This document shows, piece by piece, positions 16,538 through 25,401 of a stretch of DNA of 64,000 nucleotides. Source of the stretch: Cellulomonas chitinilytica (GTDB lineage: Bacteria; Actinomycetota; Actinomycetes; Actinomycetales; Cellulomonadaceae). The stretch lies in NCBI RefSeq assembly GCF_016862675.1, contig NZ_BONK01000005.1:62001-126000 (forward strand), in the 5' to 3' direction. A model generated the notes under the pieces. That model was not told the origin of the DNA, ran no database searches, and saw nothing but the letters and a program-made list of their open reading frames with translations. Each line of letters begins with the position of its first letter. The stretch's first letter is position 1. The translations under genes were made by a program, and so were the position numbers.

Positions 16538-17512
16538 TCAGTGGGGCCCGTACCGCACCACGGCGTTCGACGACTCGGCCGAGAACTCGCAGCCGACGGC
16601 CGTCCCGTGCTCGTTGACCGCGGTGAGCACCGTGGTCTCGCCCGCGACGAGCGGCGTCACCGGTCGGACCGACCCTCCGACGTCGCGCAGGAAGCCCTGC
16701 TGCGCACCACCCGGACGGCTCAGGTTCCCGACCACCCGGCCACGGTCGTTGATGTCGGCGGCGACCGCCAGGACGACGCCGTCCGCGTCGACCGGCTCGG
16801 GCGGCCCGCCCGTCGACCAGCGGACGGCCCGCATCGATCCGCCACGGGGCGCCGAGTACGCGTAGCCGACCACGTCGCCACGGTTGTTGATCGCCGTCGC
16901 GAGGCTGTGGCCGCCGAGCGTCCCGAGAGCGGTGAGGATGCCGTCGGCGCCCCAGACGACGGCATGCTGCGTCCCGGTGCCGTCCCACGCGTACCCGGAC
17001 ACCTGGCCGTTCTCGTTGACGTCGGACGCGCCCGCGTCACCGCCGAGGCCCGGCAGGACGTGGGTCGCGTCGTCCCGCCACACGAACGCGCGCGTCGGCC
17101 CGCCGAAGCTCCCCGACGTCCCCACGACGTCGCCGCGCTCGTTCAGGCCCGTGGCGTACGAGTAGGTGTCCGCCGGGTCGGCGACCCCGATCCGCACCAG
17201 GCGCCGACCGTCCCACAGGGCGGCGACCCCGTCGTCCGTCCCGGCGATGGCGCCGTGGTCGTTGAGGCGCGCCGCCGTGTCGAGGCCGCCCGGGAGCGGG
17301 TACGTGCGTCCCTGCCGGTGCACGTGGGTGTCGGTGACGATCACCGCGAGCCCGTTGACGTCCTGTGCGCACTCGGCGATGCCGAGGTCCTGCAGGCCGG
17401 GGTCGTCGGCGTGGGCGGCCTGGGCCGGTGCGGTGGTGCCCAGGAGCAGCACCGCGCCGAGCAGCGCCGCTCCTGGGCCTGTCGTGACGCGCGTGCGCGA
17501 GCGGATCCTCAT
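16538..17512 (-). CDS. secreted HAF-repeat protein
   Basis: 324 residues. An N-terminal signal peptide (basic MRIRSRTR, hydrophobic core, cleavage likely after APAQA) is followed by about six HAF-type extracellular repeats with the pattern LN..G.V.G.(S/A)......A..W (for example LNERGDVVGTSGSF, VNENGQVSGYAWD, INNRGDVVGYAYS, INDRGRVVGN). These repeats form a beta-propeller-like structure; no function is established. ATG 17512 has GGGGGAC upstream. The 116-base gap to the next upstream gene suggests its own promoter. The single unpaired Cys near each end of the mature part may form a disulphide. Confidence 0.82.
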   Translation of the reverse strand: MRIRSRTRVTTGPGAALLGAVLLLGTTAPAQAAHADDPGLQDLGIAECAQDVNGLAVIVTDTHVHRQGRTYPLPGGLDTAARLNDHGAIAGTDDGVAALWDGRRLVRIGVADPADTYSYATGLNERGDVVGTSGSFGGPTRAFVWRDDATHVLPGLGGDAGASDVNENGQVSGYAWDGTGTQHAVVWGADGILTALGTLGGHSLATAINNRGDVVGYAYSAPRGGSMRAVRWSTGGPPEPVDADGVVLAVAADINDRGRVVGNLSRPGGAQQGFLRDVGGSVRPVTPLVAGETTVLTAVNEHGTAVGCEFSAESSNAVVRYGPH

Positions 17513-17628
17513 GACGTCCCCCTGTCCGCGACGGGCCCGGGACGGCGCACCGTGCGTCGGGGGCGTCGCCGCCGTGCTCTCGATGGTGCCTCGGGCAACA
17601 ATCAGGGCACAACGGACGGCGGCGATGT

Positions 17629-19185
17629 TCACCTCCTCGACATGAGCGCCCTCCATGGCAGCGGCTCGTCCGGCAGACCGGAGCGCTGCACGAGGACCCG
17701 TGCGAGCGCCGCCCCGCCGAGCGTCGCGGCGACGGCGAGCGGCAGGGCCACCCACGGTCCTCCGGGCAGGAGCGTCGCCAGCCAGACCGTGAAGCCCGCC
17801 GCGCACGCCGGAAGGAAGGCGGCGCCACGGTGCAGCGTGGCTGCGGCGCCGCCGATCAGGCCGAACGCGCCGGCGAGCAGCCAGGCGAGGGGGACGGCCG
17901 TGAGGTACCCCCAGCTCGCGCCCTCGAGCACCACGCCGAGGCCGAGGCCGCCCCAGCCCTCCTGCCCGGCCACCATCGCCCACCCGCGGTCGAGCGCCAG
18001 GATCCCGACGAGCAGCGCGCCGCTCGCGACGAGCAGGAGCAGGCCCGCGACGACCCGCCCGGCCCCCAGGTACCGGTCTGGGCGGCGGCCGGCCGCGAGC
18101 ACGACGACGACCGCCGCGACGGAGCCCACCAGCATCCCCGGTGGGAGCGGGTAGGTCATCCGCGTCGGCTCGCTCGGCAGGGGGACGAGGTTGACGTCTC
18201 GGAGGAACGGGTAGCCGAGGCGCTCCCAGGTGCCGTCCTCGTGCCGGACGGCGAGACCGTCGCCGCCGTTCGCGGCATAGACGCGGTACCCGTCGGCCGT
18301 CGGCAGGACGGCGACCCGGTGCGTCGCGAGCTCGCCGACCGGGGGGTCGAAGCGCGCGGCGAGCTCGGCGAGGTCCTCGTCGGGCACCGCCCAGTCGACC
18401 GTCCACGACCGGCCGCCGTTGGTGCTGCGCCCCACCTGGAGTCGTCCGACCGGTGTGTAGCAGACCCGCTTGTCGCCCGGGACGCACGCGTCGAGCCCGG
18501 CCGGGTCGAGGAGGTCCAGCCGCGACCGGAGGGCGGTCCCGTCGTCCACCTGTTCCCAGGCCTCGCCGTCGGCCGACTCGAAGTACGACTCGAGGTGACC
18601 GCCGCTCTCCATCGTCGCCACCAGCATGCCGTCGACGACGTCGACCGAGGTGACCTGGTCCCTGACCGTCGACGTCGTGGCGGCGACGGCCAGCACGGCG
18701 ACCGGCACGACGACGAGCCACCGGGCGGGTGGGCGGCGACGCAGGGCGCGGCCAGCACCGGCCCGCGCGCGTGCTCCGACCCACCAGGCCAGGCCGAGGG
18801 CGGGCAGTGCCAGGAGGTCGGTCGGGTCGCGCAGCACGACGGCCGGCCCGTCGACGACGGACCAGGCGGCCGAGGCGAGGGTCGCACCCTGGACGGTGCC
18901 CTTCACGAGGGTGAACAGCAGACCCACGAGGACGACGGCGACGAGCGGTGCGTGCGCCGACCAGCGCGGCGGACGCCGCACCACGACCGCGGCGCCGAGG
19001 GCGACCAACGGGGGAGCGACGAGCAGGCCCGCGACGTCGGACAGCTTGCCCGTCCACCACGTGCCGAACGCCGCCTTGAGCACGTGGTCGTTGACCAGCA
19101 GCAGCGCCACCGCGACGCAGGTCGTCGGGTGGGACAACCAGCGCAGCGCGCTGTCGCGGTGCGGCCGTGCGTCGGCGTCGGGCAC
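17629..19185 (-). CDS. polytopic membrane protein with a large extracytoplasmic loop
   Basis: 518 residues. Four to five hydrophobic helices at the N-terminus (to about residue 180) and five or so at the C-terminus (from ~345) flank a ~160-residue hydrophilic loop. The loop holds a BNR/sialidase-like Asp-box, S-T-N-G-G-R-S-W-T, and a pair of cysteines (CVPGDKRVC), so it is probably a small beta-propeller outside the cell. The N-terminal region has a WWTGKLSDVAGLLVAP segment. I do not recognise a named family. GTG 19185 follows GGAGGAG. Divergent from jetA with 153 bases between. Confidence 0.75.
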   Translation of the reverse strand: MPDADARPHRDSALRWLSHPTTCVAVALLLVNDHVLKAAFGTWWTGKLSDVAGLLVAPPLVALGAAVVVRRPPRWSAHAPLVAVVLVGLLFTLVKGTVQGATLASAAWSVVDGPAVVLRDPTDLLALPALGLAWWVGARARAGAGRALRRRPPARWLVVVPVAVLAVAATTSTVRDQVTSVDVVDGMLVATMESGGHLESYFESADGEAWEQVDDGTALRSRLDLLDPAGLDACVPGDKRVCYTPVGRLQVGRSTNGGRSWTVDWAVPDEDLAELAARFDPPVGELATHRVAVLPTADGYRVYAANGGDGLAVRHEDGTWERLGYPFLRDVNLVPLPSEPTRMTYPLPPGMLVGSVAAVVVVLAAGRRPDRYLGAGRVVAGLLLLVASGALLVGILALDRGWAMVAGQEGWGGLGLGVVLEGASWGYLTAVPLAWLLAGAFGLIGGAAATLHRGAAFLPACAAGFTVWLATLLPGGPWVALPLAVAATLGGAALARVLVQRSGLPDEPLPWRALMSRR

Positions 19186-19324
19186 GTCTCCTCCAGGTCG
19201 TCACGTACCCATCGGCAGCGACGCCACCCCGCTCGACCTGCGGCGACGTCCGAGACCGAACCGTGATGCGTGCCGTGCCGACGCGCGGTGCGCCACGGTG
19301 GCACGAGGAGCGCCCCGGCCCACC

Positions 19325-19330
19325 TACGCT
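19325..19330 (+). promoter_or_regulatory. -10 element of leaderless jetA promoter
   Basis: TACGCT ends 8 bases before the jetA ATG and there is no Shine-Dalgarno sequence, so transcription probably starts at or next to the start codon. Confidence 0.6.
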
Positions 19331-19338
19331 GTGCGGCG

Positions 19339-20871
19339 ATGATCACTCGTGCCGAAGCGGCGTACCTGGGCGCCGTCCGGGCATTCCAGAACCCGATGCT
19401 GGACCTGCTCCACAAGCGGCACGCCCCGCTCGTCGTGTCCCTGCTGTCCGCCGTCTTCACCGCGGAGCGCCCGACGGTCGTGGTCGCGGACGCGCACACC
19501 GAGATCGCGGACGCGCTCGATCAGCTGCGGGCCGCGGGCTACGGGGAGAGCCTCCCGGTCGGCACGGCGCGCGACCTGTGCCGCCAGTGGGCGGACGCGG
19601 GCTGGCTCGTGCGGCAGGTGCTGGACGACGACGTCGAGGTGTACCGCCTGTCGGCGCACGCCGTCGGCGCCCTGGAGGTCGCAGGCCGGGCGGGCGGGGC
19701 GCGGGCGCGGGTGTCGCAGTCGCGGCTGCGGACGATGCTCGACGCCGTGGAGCGGCTCGCGCAGGACGCCGACCCGGACGCCCTGGTGCGGATGGCGCGG
19801 CTCGACACCGAGATCAAGCGGCTCGGCAAGGAGCTCGACCGCATCCAGCGGACGGGCAAGGTCGACGAGGTCGACGACGAGCAGCTCCTCGAGGAGGCGG
19901 AGAACGTCCTGCACCTCGCGCGCGAGCTGCCCGCCGACTTCGCGCGCGTCGCCGAGTCCATCAAGGCGATGCAGCGCGACGTCGTCACGGCCCTGCGCCA
20001 GGACGAGCGCCCCACGGGCGACGTGCTGCGCGAGTACCTGGAGCGCGGCGAGCACGTCATGGAGTCGACCGCCGAGGGGCGGGCGTTCGCGGGTGCGCTG
20101 CGGCTGATCGGCGACCCGCAGCGGCTCGACGACCTGTCGGCCCAGCTCGGCACGGTGCTGCGGCACCGCTTCACGAGCCGGCTCCTTCCCGGCCAGCGCA
20201 CAGAGCTGGCCGAGATCGCGCACCGGATCGAGCAGGGCATCGACCTCGTCTTCACGGCACAGCGAGAAGCGTCGTACGTGATCACGGCGCAGGTCCGCAA
20301 CCACGACCCGCTGCGGGACCGGCAGGTCGACGAGCTGCTGCGCGACGTCATGACCGGCCTGCAGTCCTGGATGCCGGACGCCCGCCGCGGGCAGCCCGTG
20401 GACCCGTTGCGGCGGCTGCCCGTCGCGGAGGTCGAGCACCTGCGCCAGACGACCGGCGACCTGCGCCCCCAGCAGCAGCCGGCGCCCCTGCCGGACTGGG
20501 ACGACGGTGCCGACGCCGACGTCTCGCACGACGAGGCGCGCGCGTGGGGCGGCCCGCACTACGCCGAGCTGGGCGAGCTCCTCGCGGGGTTCGGCCCCGG
20601 CGACGTCGACGTGGCCGCGGCGTTCCGGGCCGCACCCGACGCGCTGCGCCGGCCCGTCGACCTGCTCGGGCTGCTCGAGATCGCCGACCACCAGGGCATG
20701 ACGGAGACGGGCGAGGTCGCGTTCGTCGACGCCGTGCGGCCGGACGGGACACGCCGCCGGCTCGCGTTCGGGGCCGTCACCACGCGCCCGCCCGCCACGA
20801 CGCCCGCCTTGACGCCCGCCTTGACGACCGCCTCGACGCGAGCCACCACGAAGGAACAGATCGATGAGTGA
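19339..20871 (+). CDS. jetA: JetA, Wadjet kleisin-like subunit (DUF3375)
   Basis: 510 residues matching DUF3375/JetA: an N-terminal winged-helix region, a central helical domain with a coiled-coil-like [21 protein letters not shown] segment split over residues ~135-160, and a C-terminal part containing [12 protein letters not shown]. JetA is the MukF/kleisin counterpart that bridges the ATPase heads of JetC in the Wadjet (MksFEB/EptABC) complex, which recognises and restricts circular plasmids. ATG 19339 is leaderless. Overlaps jetB by 8 bases. Odd: the last ~30 residues are a Thr/Pro/Ala tail encoded by degenerate 12-bp repeats. Confidence 0.9.
   Translation: MITRAEAAYLGAVRAFQNPMLDLLHKRHAPLVVSLLSAVFTAERPTVVVADAHTEIADALDQLRAAGYGESLPVGTARDLCRQWADAGWLVRQVLDDDVEVYRLSAHAVGALEVAGRAGGARARVSQSRLRTMLDAVERLAQDADPDALVRMARLDTEIKRLGKELDRIQRTGKVDEVDDEQLLEEAENVLHLARELPADFARVAESIKAMQRDVVTALRQDERPTGDVLREYLERGEHVMESTAEGRAFAGALRLIGDPQRLDDLSAQLGTVLRHRFTSRLLPGQRTELAEIAHRIEQGIDLVFTAQREASYVITAQVRNHDPLRDRQVDELLRDVMTGLQSWMPDARRGQPVDPLRRLPVAEVEHLRQTTGDLRPQQQPAPLPDWDDGADADVSHDEARAWGGPHYAELGELLAGFGPGDVDVAAAFRAAPDALRRPVDLLGLLEIADHQGMTETGEVAFVDAVRPDGTRRRLAFGAVTTRPPATTPALTPALTTASTRATTKEQIDE
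20789..20848 (+). repeat. degenerate 12-bp tandem repeat coding the JetA tail
   Basis: Five 12-base units related to CGCCCGCCTTGA (two central copies identical) encode the pattern [20 protein letters not shown] just before the jetA stop. The repeat keeps the frame. Confidence 0.8.
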
Positions 20872-21565
20872 GACCACCGTGGCCGACGAGCAGGACGGCG
20901 GCTTCATCTCCCCGGTCCCGATGGAGGAGGACCCGACCGAGCTGTTCGCGGGCGACTCCGGCACGCTCGACGCCGACGTGCGGACGGTCCTCGTCCGGCT
21001 CCTGCAGCGGCGGTTCCTGCTCGCGGACCGCAACCGGGCGCAGTGGCGCACCCTGCTGGAGAACCAGCAGGTCATCGAGTCGCGGCTGCACGACCTGTTC
21101 GTCCACCTCGTCGTCGACCACGACCGTGGGGTCGCGTACAAGCGGCAGGTCCGCTCCGCGGAGCTCGACGTGCCGGTGCTGCTGCGCGACGAGGCGTACT
21201 CGCGGGCGGAGACGCTCGTCCTCGTGCACCTGCGCACCCTGTTCCAGCGCGAGCAGGGCGCCGGCGAGGCGTCGGTGCGGGTCGACGTGGAGGAGCTCGA
21301 GCGGACCGCGCTCACGTACTTCGACCCGGACGACACGAACCTCGCGGCGAACCAGCGGGAGATCCGCGCGGCCGTCACGCGGCTCGCCAAGGAGGGGCTG
21401 ATCGACGAGGAGTCGGAGGGCCGGTACCGCGTGACGCCCCTCGTCGAGGTGGTCCTGAGCAACGAGCGGCTCGGTGAGCTCCGCGAGTGGCTCGCCGAGC
21501 AGAGCGGGTCGTTCGCCGAGCAGAGCGGGTCGTTGACAGCGCAGACGCAGGAGACCGCACGATGA
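20864..21565 (+). CDS. jetB: JetB, Wadjet MukE-like subunit (DUF4194)
   Basis: 233 residues matching DUF4194/JetB, with the typical [13 protein letters not shown] and a paired winged-helix region ending in [23 protein letters not shown]. JetB is the MukE/KITE counterpart that binds JetA and the DNA on top of the JetC heads. The N-terminal ~35 residues are acidic and probably disordered. The C-terminus ends in two copies of a 21-bp repeat ([14 protein letters not shown]). Start overlaps the jetA stop by 8 bases and its stop overlaps the jetC start (ATGA), so the stoichiometry of the three subunits is likely set by translational coupling. Confidence 0.9.
   Translation: MSETTVADEQDGGFISPVPMEEDPTELFAGDSGTLDADVRTVLVRLLQRRFLLADRNRAQWRTLLENQQVIESRLHDLFVHLVVDHDRGVAYKRQVRSAELDVPVLLRDEAYSRAETLVLVHLRTLFQREQGAGEASVRVDVEELERTALTYFDPDDTNLAANQREIRAAVTRLAKEGLIDEESEGRYRVTPLVEVVLSNERLGELREWLAEQSGSFAEQSGSLTAQTQETAR
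21494..21535 (+). repeat. two-copy 21-bp repeat at the end of jetB
   Basis: Two adjacent copies of a 21-base unit beginning GCCGAGCAGAGCGGGTCGTT, differing in the last base; it encodes two 7-residue peptides AEQSGS(F/L) at the JetB C-terminus. Confidence 0.85.
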
Positions 21566-24500
21566 CGATGATCGACACGCTCTTCGGCCTGATCCCGGCC
21601 GCGTCGACGGGTCAGCAGTGGGTCGCGCGCGACCTCCAGCTCGTCAACTGGGGCGGCTACGACGGCCACCACCGGGTGCGGCTCGCGTCGACGGCGACGC
21701 TGCTGTCGGGCGGCTCCGGCTCGGGCAAGTCGACCCTGATGGACGCGTACATCGCGCTGCTGATGCCGCACACGACCCCGTTCAACGGCGCGTCGAACGG
21801 GGGAGTCGTCGGGCGGCCGCGCGGCAAGGACCAGCGCAACATCCTGTCCTACGCCCGCGGCAAGGTCGACGAGTCCCGCACGGAGGACGGCACCCGGCAG
21901 CGGGTCCTGCGCGGGGACGGCCGGGACACCTGGTCGGCGATCGCGATGACGTGGGCCGACCAGTCCGGGACCGAGCTCACCGCGGTGCGGGCCTGGTACG
22001 TCCCGTCGGCGGCGCGCACCCTCGACGACGTCGTGCCCGTGCGGGCGACGTTCGAGGGGGCGTTCGACGTGCGCGCGCTGGAGCCGGCCGCCGCGCAGCG
22101 GCTCGCCCGCCCCGCGGTCACCGCCACGGGGCTGACGGCGTTCGACACGGACCGGGACTTCACCGCCCGGCTGCACGCGACGCTCGGCATCGGCGCGTCG
22201 GGCGACGGGAGCAAGGCCGTCGCGCTGCTCGGCCGCATCCAGGCGGGTCAGCAGATCACCACGGTCGACGCCCTGTACAAGGCGATGGTGCTCGAGGAGC
22301 CGGACACGTTCGAGACGGCCGACGCGGTCGTCGAGCAGTTCGACAAGCTCAGCGGCACGCGTGAGCAGATGATCACGGCCCGGCAGCAGGTCAAGGCGCT
22401 CGAACCGATCCGGGAGCACCGGGCCGCCATCGGGGACGCCGGGGCCCGGCTGCGGGTCGTCGAGGAGATCGGCACGTTCGACGACGCCGCGTCGCCCGCC
22501 GCCCTGTGGCGGCACGAGCGCCGGCTGGGCCTCCTGCGGTCGGTCGAGCAGGACCTGCAGCGACGCCACCAGCAGGCGCAGCACACGGCCGTCGAGACCA
22601 CGGGCCGCATCGCCGCGGCGAAGTCGGAGCTCGACGGCGTGAAGGAGACCCTGTGGTCGTCCGGCGGCGACCGCCTCGCCACGGCGCAGCGGGAGCTCAA
22701 GGGCACCGAGGCACGGCTCGACGAGGTGACGCGCGCGCGAGCCCGGCTCGACGAGGTCCTGCGCACGGCGTTGGGCTCGTCGGTCGGGTCGGAGTCCGAG
22801 CTCGCGGACCTCACCGCCCGGGCACGGGTCGCCCTGCAGGACACCGAGGTCAAGGCGACCGCCCGCCAGTCGCTGTTCGACGCGCTGTCCGAGAAGAAGG
22901 AGGCGTCGGCCGACCTCGCGGAGCTGCGTGCCGAGCGCGCGGCCGTGACCCGGCGGCGCGACAACATCCCCGGCGACCTGCACGCCGCCCGGGCCGCGCT
23001 CGCCCAGGCGGCCGGGCTCACGCCCGACGACCTGCCGTTCGTCGCCGAGCTCGTCGAGGTCCGCACCGAGCACGAGCCGTGGCGGGAGGCGTTCAACCTG
23101 GCGCTCGGCGGGTTCGCGACGCGCATCCTCCTCGACGCCGCGCACCTCGGCGCGTTCCGCAAGGCGATCGACGCCGTGCCGACCGCGCGCCGGATCCGGT
23201 TCGAGGGCGTCCCGACCGGCATGCGGGACGACGTCGGGCTGGACGCACGCACGCTGCCGGGCCGCCTGGACTACCGCGGCGGGCCGTTCACCGGCTGGCT
23301 GCGCAGCGAGCTCGCCCGGCGGTTCGCGTACGTGTGCGTCGACACGCCCGGCGAGCTGTCGCAGCACCCGAAGGCCCTCACCCGTTCCGGCCAGGTGTCC
23401 GAGGGGACCCAGGGCGCGCACGGCGGGCAGGGGCACGCGAACGTCCTCGGCTTCACGAACACGCGGCGGCTCGCGCACCTCGACGCGCAGGTCGCGCGGG
23501 CCGAGCAGCGCCTCGCAGGCGCCGAGCGGCAGGTCGTCGACGCCGAGCAGGGGCTCGACGGCCACGAGGCCCGGCTGCGTGCGTACGCGACGCTCGTCGA
23601 GCTGACCTGGGACCAGGTCGACGTCGCCTCCGTCGAGGCGGAGCGGGCCAGGTGGGCCCAGGTCATCGACGACGTCATGGGCGGCAACCCGGAGGTCACC
23701 CGGCTGCAGCGCCGCACCGTCGAGCTCGAGACGACGATCCGGACCCTCACCGAGGAGCTGGGCCGCACGAAGGGCACCGCCGAGCAGCTCGGCGAGCGGT
23801 GGTCGTCGACCACGGACGAGGTCGACGTCGCCCAGCGGGCGCTCGACGACGCGCAGGACGCCGGCACCACCGTCGGTCCGGAGCAGCGCGCGTACCTCGA
23901 CGGCCTGCTGGCGACCGACGTGGCGGTCGAGTCGCTGGAGGCGTTCGACGCCGTCCTGGCCAGGGCCAACGACGTGCTCCGGGCCGACCGGCAGGCGGCG
24001 CAGCAGACGATCGGCGCCGCCCGGGACGCGCTGCGCCGCACGTTCGAGACGTTCGTCGAGCGGTGGCCCGACCCGAACCTCGGCACCGACCCCGACGCGT
24101 CGTACGCGGACTTCGAGCGCATCCTCGGCACGCTCGAGTCGAACGGCCTGCACGAGCTCGAGGCCGAGTGGCGCAAGAGCCTGCTGCGCCTGTCGGGCAA
24201 CGACCTCACCGACCTGCACAACGCCCTGAGCCGGTCCGTCCGGGAGATCAAGGAGCGGATCCGCCCGGTCAACGACATCCTCGCGGACCTGCCGTTCGCG
24301 GACGACGACCACCGCCTGCGGATCGACGCCCGGGACACCCAGTCGACCGTGGTCGCCCGGTTCCGCAAGGAGCTGCGGGACCTGCGCGAGGTGCTGTCCA
24401 CCGAGGCGACCGACGCCGAGCGCGAGCGTCGCTACGTCCGCATGGCGAAGGTCATCGACCGCATCCGCCGCACCGCACCCGACTTCGCCGACCTCGTCGA

Positions 24501-24900
24501 CGTGCGCCGCCACGTGCGGCTCAGCGCCGAGAAGGTCGATCTCGACGGCGGGCACGTCGCGCTGTACGACCACATCGGCGAGAAGTCCGGCGGGGAGTCG
24601 CAGGAGCTCGTCGCGTTCATCGTCGGCGCGGCCCTGCGGTACCAGCTCGGCGACGCCGGGGCGGAGCGTCCCCGGTACGCACCCGTGTTCCTCGACGAGG
24701 CGCTCATCAAGGCGGACGCCCGGTTCACCGGCCGCGCCGTCGGGGCGTGGCGCGGGCTCGGGTTCCAGCTCGTCATCGGCGCGCCCAACGACAAGTTCGG
24801 GGCGCTGGAGCCGCACGTCGACGTGAAGTACGTGGTGCTCAAGGACGCGTCGGGCCGGTCGCGGACGAAGCCCGTGGCGGGGGTGGCCGCGGACGTGTAG
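21562..24900 (+). CDS. jetC: JetC, Wadjet SMC/MukB-like ATPase
   Basis: 1112 residues with an SMC-like plan. Walker [10 protein letters not shown] at residues 50-58, long coiled-coil arms (~300-520 and ~620-900), a central hinge-like globular region (~520-620), signature SGGESQ at 1009-1014 and Walker B VFLDEA at 1042-1047; all ATPase motifs are intact. JetC is the motor that extrudes plasmid DNA loops in Wadjet systems. ATG 21562 overlaps the jetB stop. In complete type I systems the next gene is jetD (DUF3322/DUF2220, Toprim nuclease); here a small unrelated DUF1801 gene follows instead and no jetD frame exists in the window. Confidence 0.93.
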   Translation: MTMIDTLFGLIPAASTGQQWVARDLQLVNWGGYDGHHRVRLASTATLLSGGSGSGKSTLMDAYIALLMPHTTPFNGASNGGVVGRPRGKDQRNILSYARGKVDESRTEDGTRQRVLRGDGRDTWSAIAMTWADQSGTELTAVRAWYVPSAARTLDDVVPVRATFEGAFDVRALEPAAAQRLARPAVTATGLTAFDTDRDFTARLHATLGIGASGDGSKAVALLGRIQAGQQITTVDALYKAMVLEEPDTFETADAVVEQFDKLSGTREQMITARQQVKALEPIREHRAAIGDAGARLRVVEEIGTFDDAASPAALWRHERRLGLLRSVEQDLQRRHQQAQHTAVETTGRIAAAKSELDGVKETLWSSGGDRLATAQRELKGTEARLDEVTRARARLDEVLRTALGSSVGSESELADLTARARVALQDTEVKATARQSLFDALSEKKEASADLAELRAERAAVTRRRDNIPGDLHAARAALAQAAGLTPDDLPFVAELVEVRTEHEPWREAFNLALGGFATRILLDAAHLGAFRKAIDAVPTARRIRFEGVPTGMRDDVGLDARTLPGRLDYRGGPFTGWLRSELARRFAYVCVDTPGELSQHPKALTRSGQVSEGTQGAHGGQGHANVLGFTNTRRLAHLDAQVARAEQRLAGAERQVVDAEQGLDGHEARLRAYATLVELTWDQVDVASVEAERARWAQVIDDVMGGNPEVTRLQRRTVELETTIRTLTEELGRTKGTAEQLGERWSSTTDEVDVAQRALDDAQDAGTTVGPEQRAYLDGLLATDVAVESLEAFDAVLARANDVLRADRQAAQQTIGAARDALRRTFETFVERWPDPNLGTDPDASYADFERILGTLESNGLHELEAEWRKSLLRLSGNDLTDLHNALSRSVREIKERIRPVNDILADLPFADDDHRLRIDARDTQSTVVARFRKELRDLREVLSTEATDAERERRYVRMAKVIDRIRRTAPDFADLVDVRRHVRLSAEKVDLDGGHVALYDHIGEKSGGESQELVAFIVGAALRYQLGDAGAERPRYAPVFLDEALIKADARFTGRAVGAWRGLGFQLVIGAPNDKFGALEPHVDVKYVVLKDASGRSRTKPVAGVAADV

Positions 24901-24936
24901 TCAGGCCCGCCCTGGTCGTGCGCCGGCCGCCGGCCC

Positions 24937-24942
24937 TAGCGT
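24937..24942 (+). promoter_or_regulatory. -10 element of leaderless DUF1801 gene
   Basis: TAGCGT followed by six bases and ATG 24949, no ribosome site. It makes the DUF1801 gene an independent transcription unit rather than a fourth jet gene. Confidence 0.6.
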
Positions 24943-24948
24943 GAGCCC

Positions 24949-25338
24949 ATGGCCCGCGGTGATGCGCCCTCAGCGACCGTCGACGAGTACCTCGCGGCGG
25001 TGCCGCCCGACGCCGGCGCCGCGCTGTCCCAGGTGCGTGACGTGCTCGTCCGCCTGGTCCCCGACGCGGGGCAGGTGATCTCGTACCAGGTCCCGTGCAT
25101 CACGTACCGGGGCAAGCCGCTCGTGAGCATCTCGCACACGCGCGACCACCTGAGCCTGCACCTGCAGAGCCCGCCGCTTGCCCGTGCGCTCGAGCGGTCC
25201 GTCACCGAGGGCCGCTGGTCCGGCGCGACGCTGCACTTCACGGCCGAGGCCCCGCTCTCGGAGACGACGCTGCGGCAGGTCGTCGACGGCCGCATGGCCG
25301 AGGTCGACGCCGCCCTCGAGGCTCGCAGCAGGCGCTGA
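24949..25338 (+). CDS. DUF1801 (YdhG/frataxin-like) protein
   Basis: 129 residues matching the DUF1801/YdhG_co family: an N-terminal VDEYLAAVPPDAGAALSQVRDVL helix region split over residues ~8-30, the ISYQVPCITYRGKPLVSIS beta segment, and a C-terminal helix. Members adopt a fold compared with iron chaperones; their role is mostly unproven. Cytoplasmic, no cofactor motif. It has its own leaderless promoter. It lies where jetD would be expected but is far too small and has no Toprim, so it is not a replacement nuclease. Confidence 0.85.
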   Translation: MARGDAPSATVDEYLAAVPPDAGAALSQVRDVLVRLVPDAGQVISYQVPCITYRGKPLVSISHTRDHLSLHLQSPPLARALERSVTEGRWSGATLHFTAEAPLSETTLRQVVDGRMAEVDAALEARSRR

Positions 25339-25354
25339 CCTGCGCGGACCCGGA

Positions 25355-25388
25355 CGCCCGGGCCGGGGGAGGGGTCCCGGCCCGGGCG
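25355..25388. terminator. bidirectional hairpin between DUF1801 gene and glucanase gene
   Basis: CGCCCGGGCCGGG (25355-25367) pairs perfectly with CCCGGCCCGGGCG (25376-25388) across an 8-base loop. It lies between two convergent genes, 16 bases after one stop and 13 after the other. No T tract on either side. Confidence 0.75.
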
Positions 25389-25401
25389 CCTCACCGCGTG
25401 G

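Noticed and set aside
19324..24816. A very long open frame (over 1800 codons) on the minus strand opposite jetABC
   Set aside because: Stop-free antisense frames are expected at this GC content. Its translation is Arg/Gly/Asp/Glu-rich without any domain, while the plus-strand frames carry intact Walker motifs.
24949..25338. DUF1801 gene as a possible replacement for jetD
   Set aside because: It has only 129 residues, no Toprim or nuclease motif, its own leaderless promoter, and belongs to a common unrelated family.
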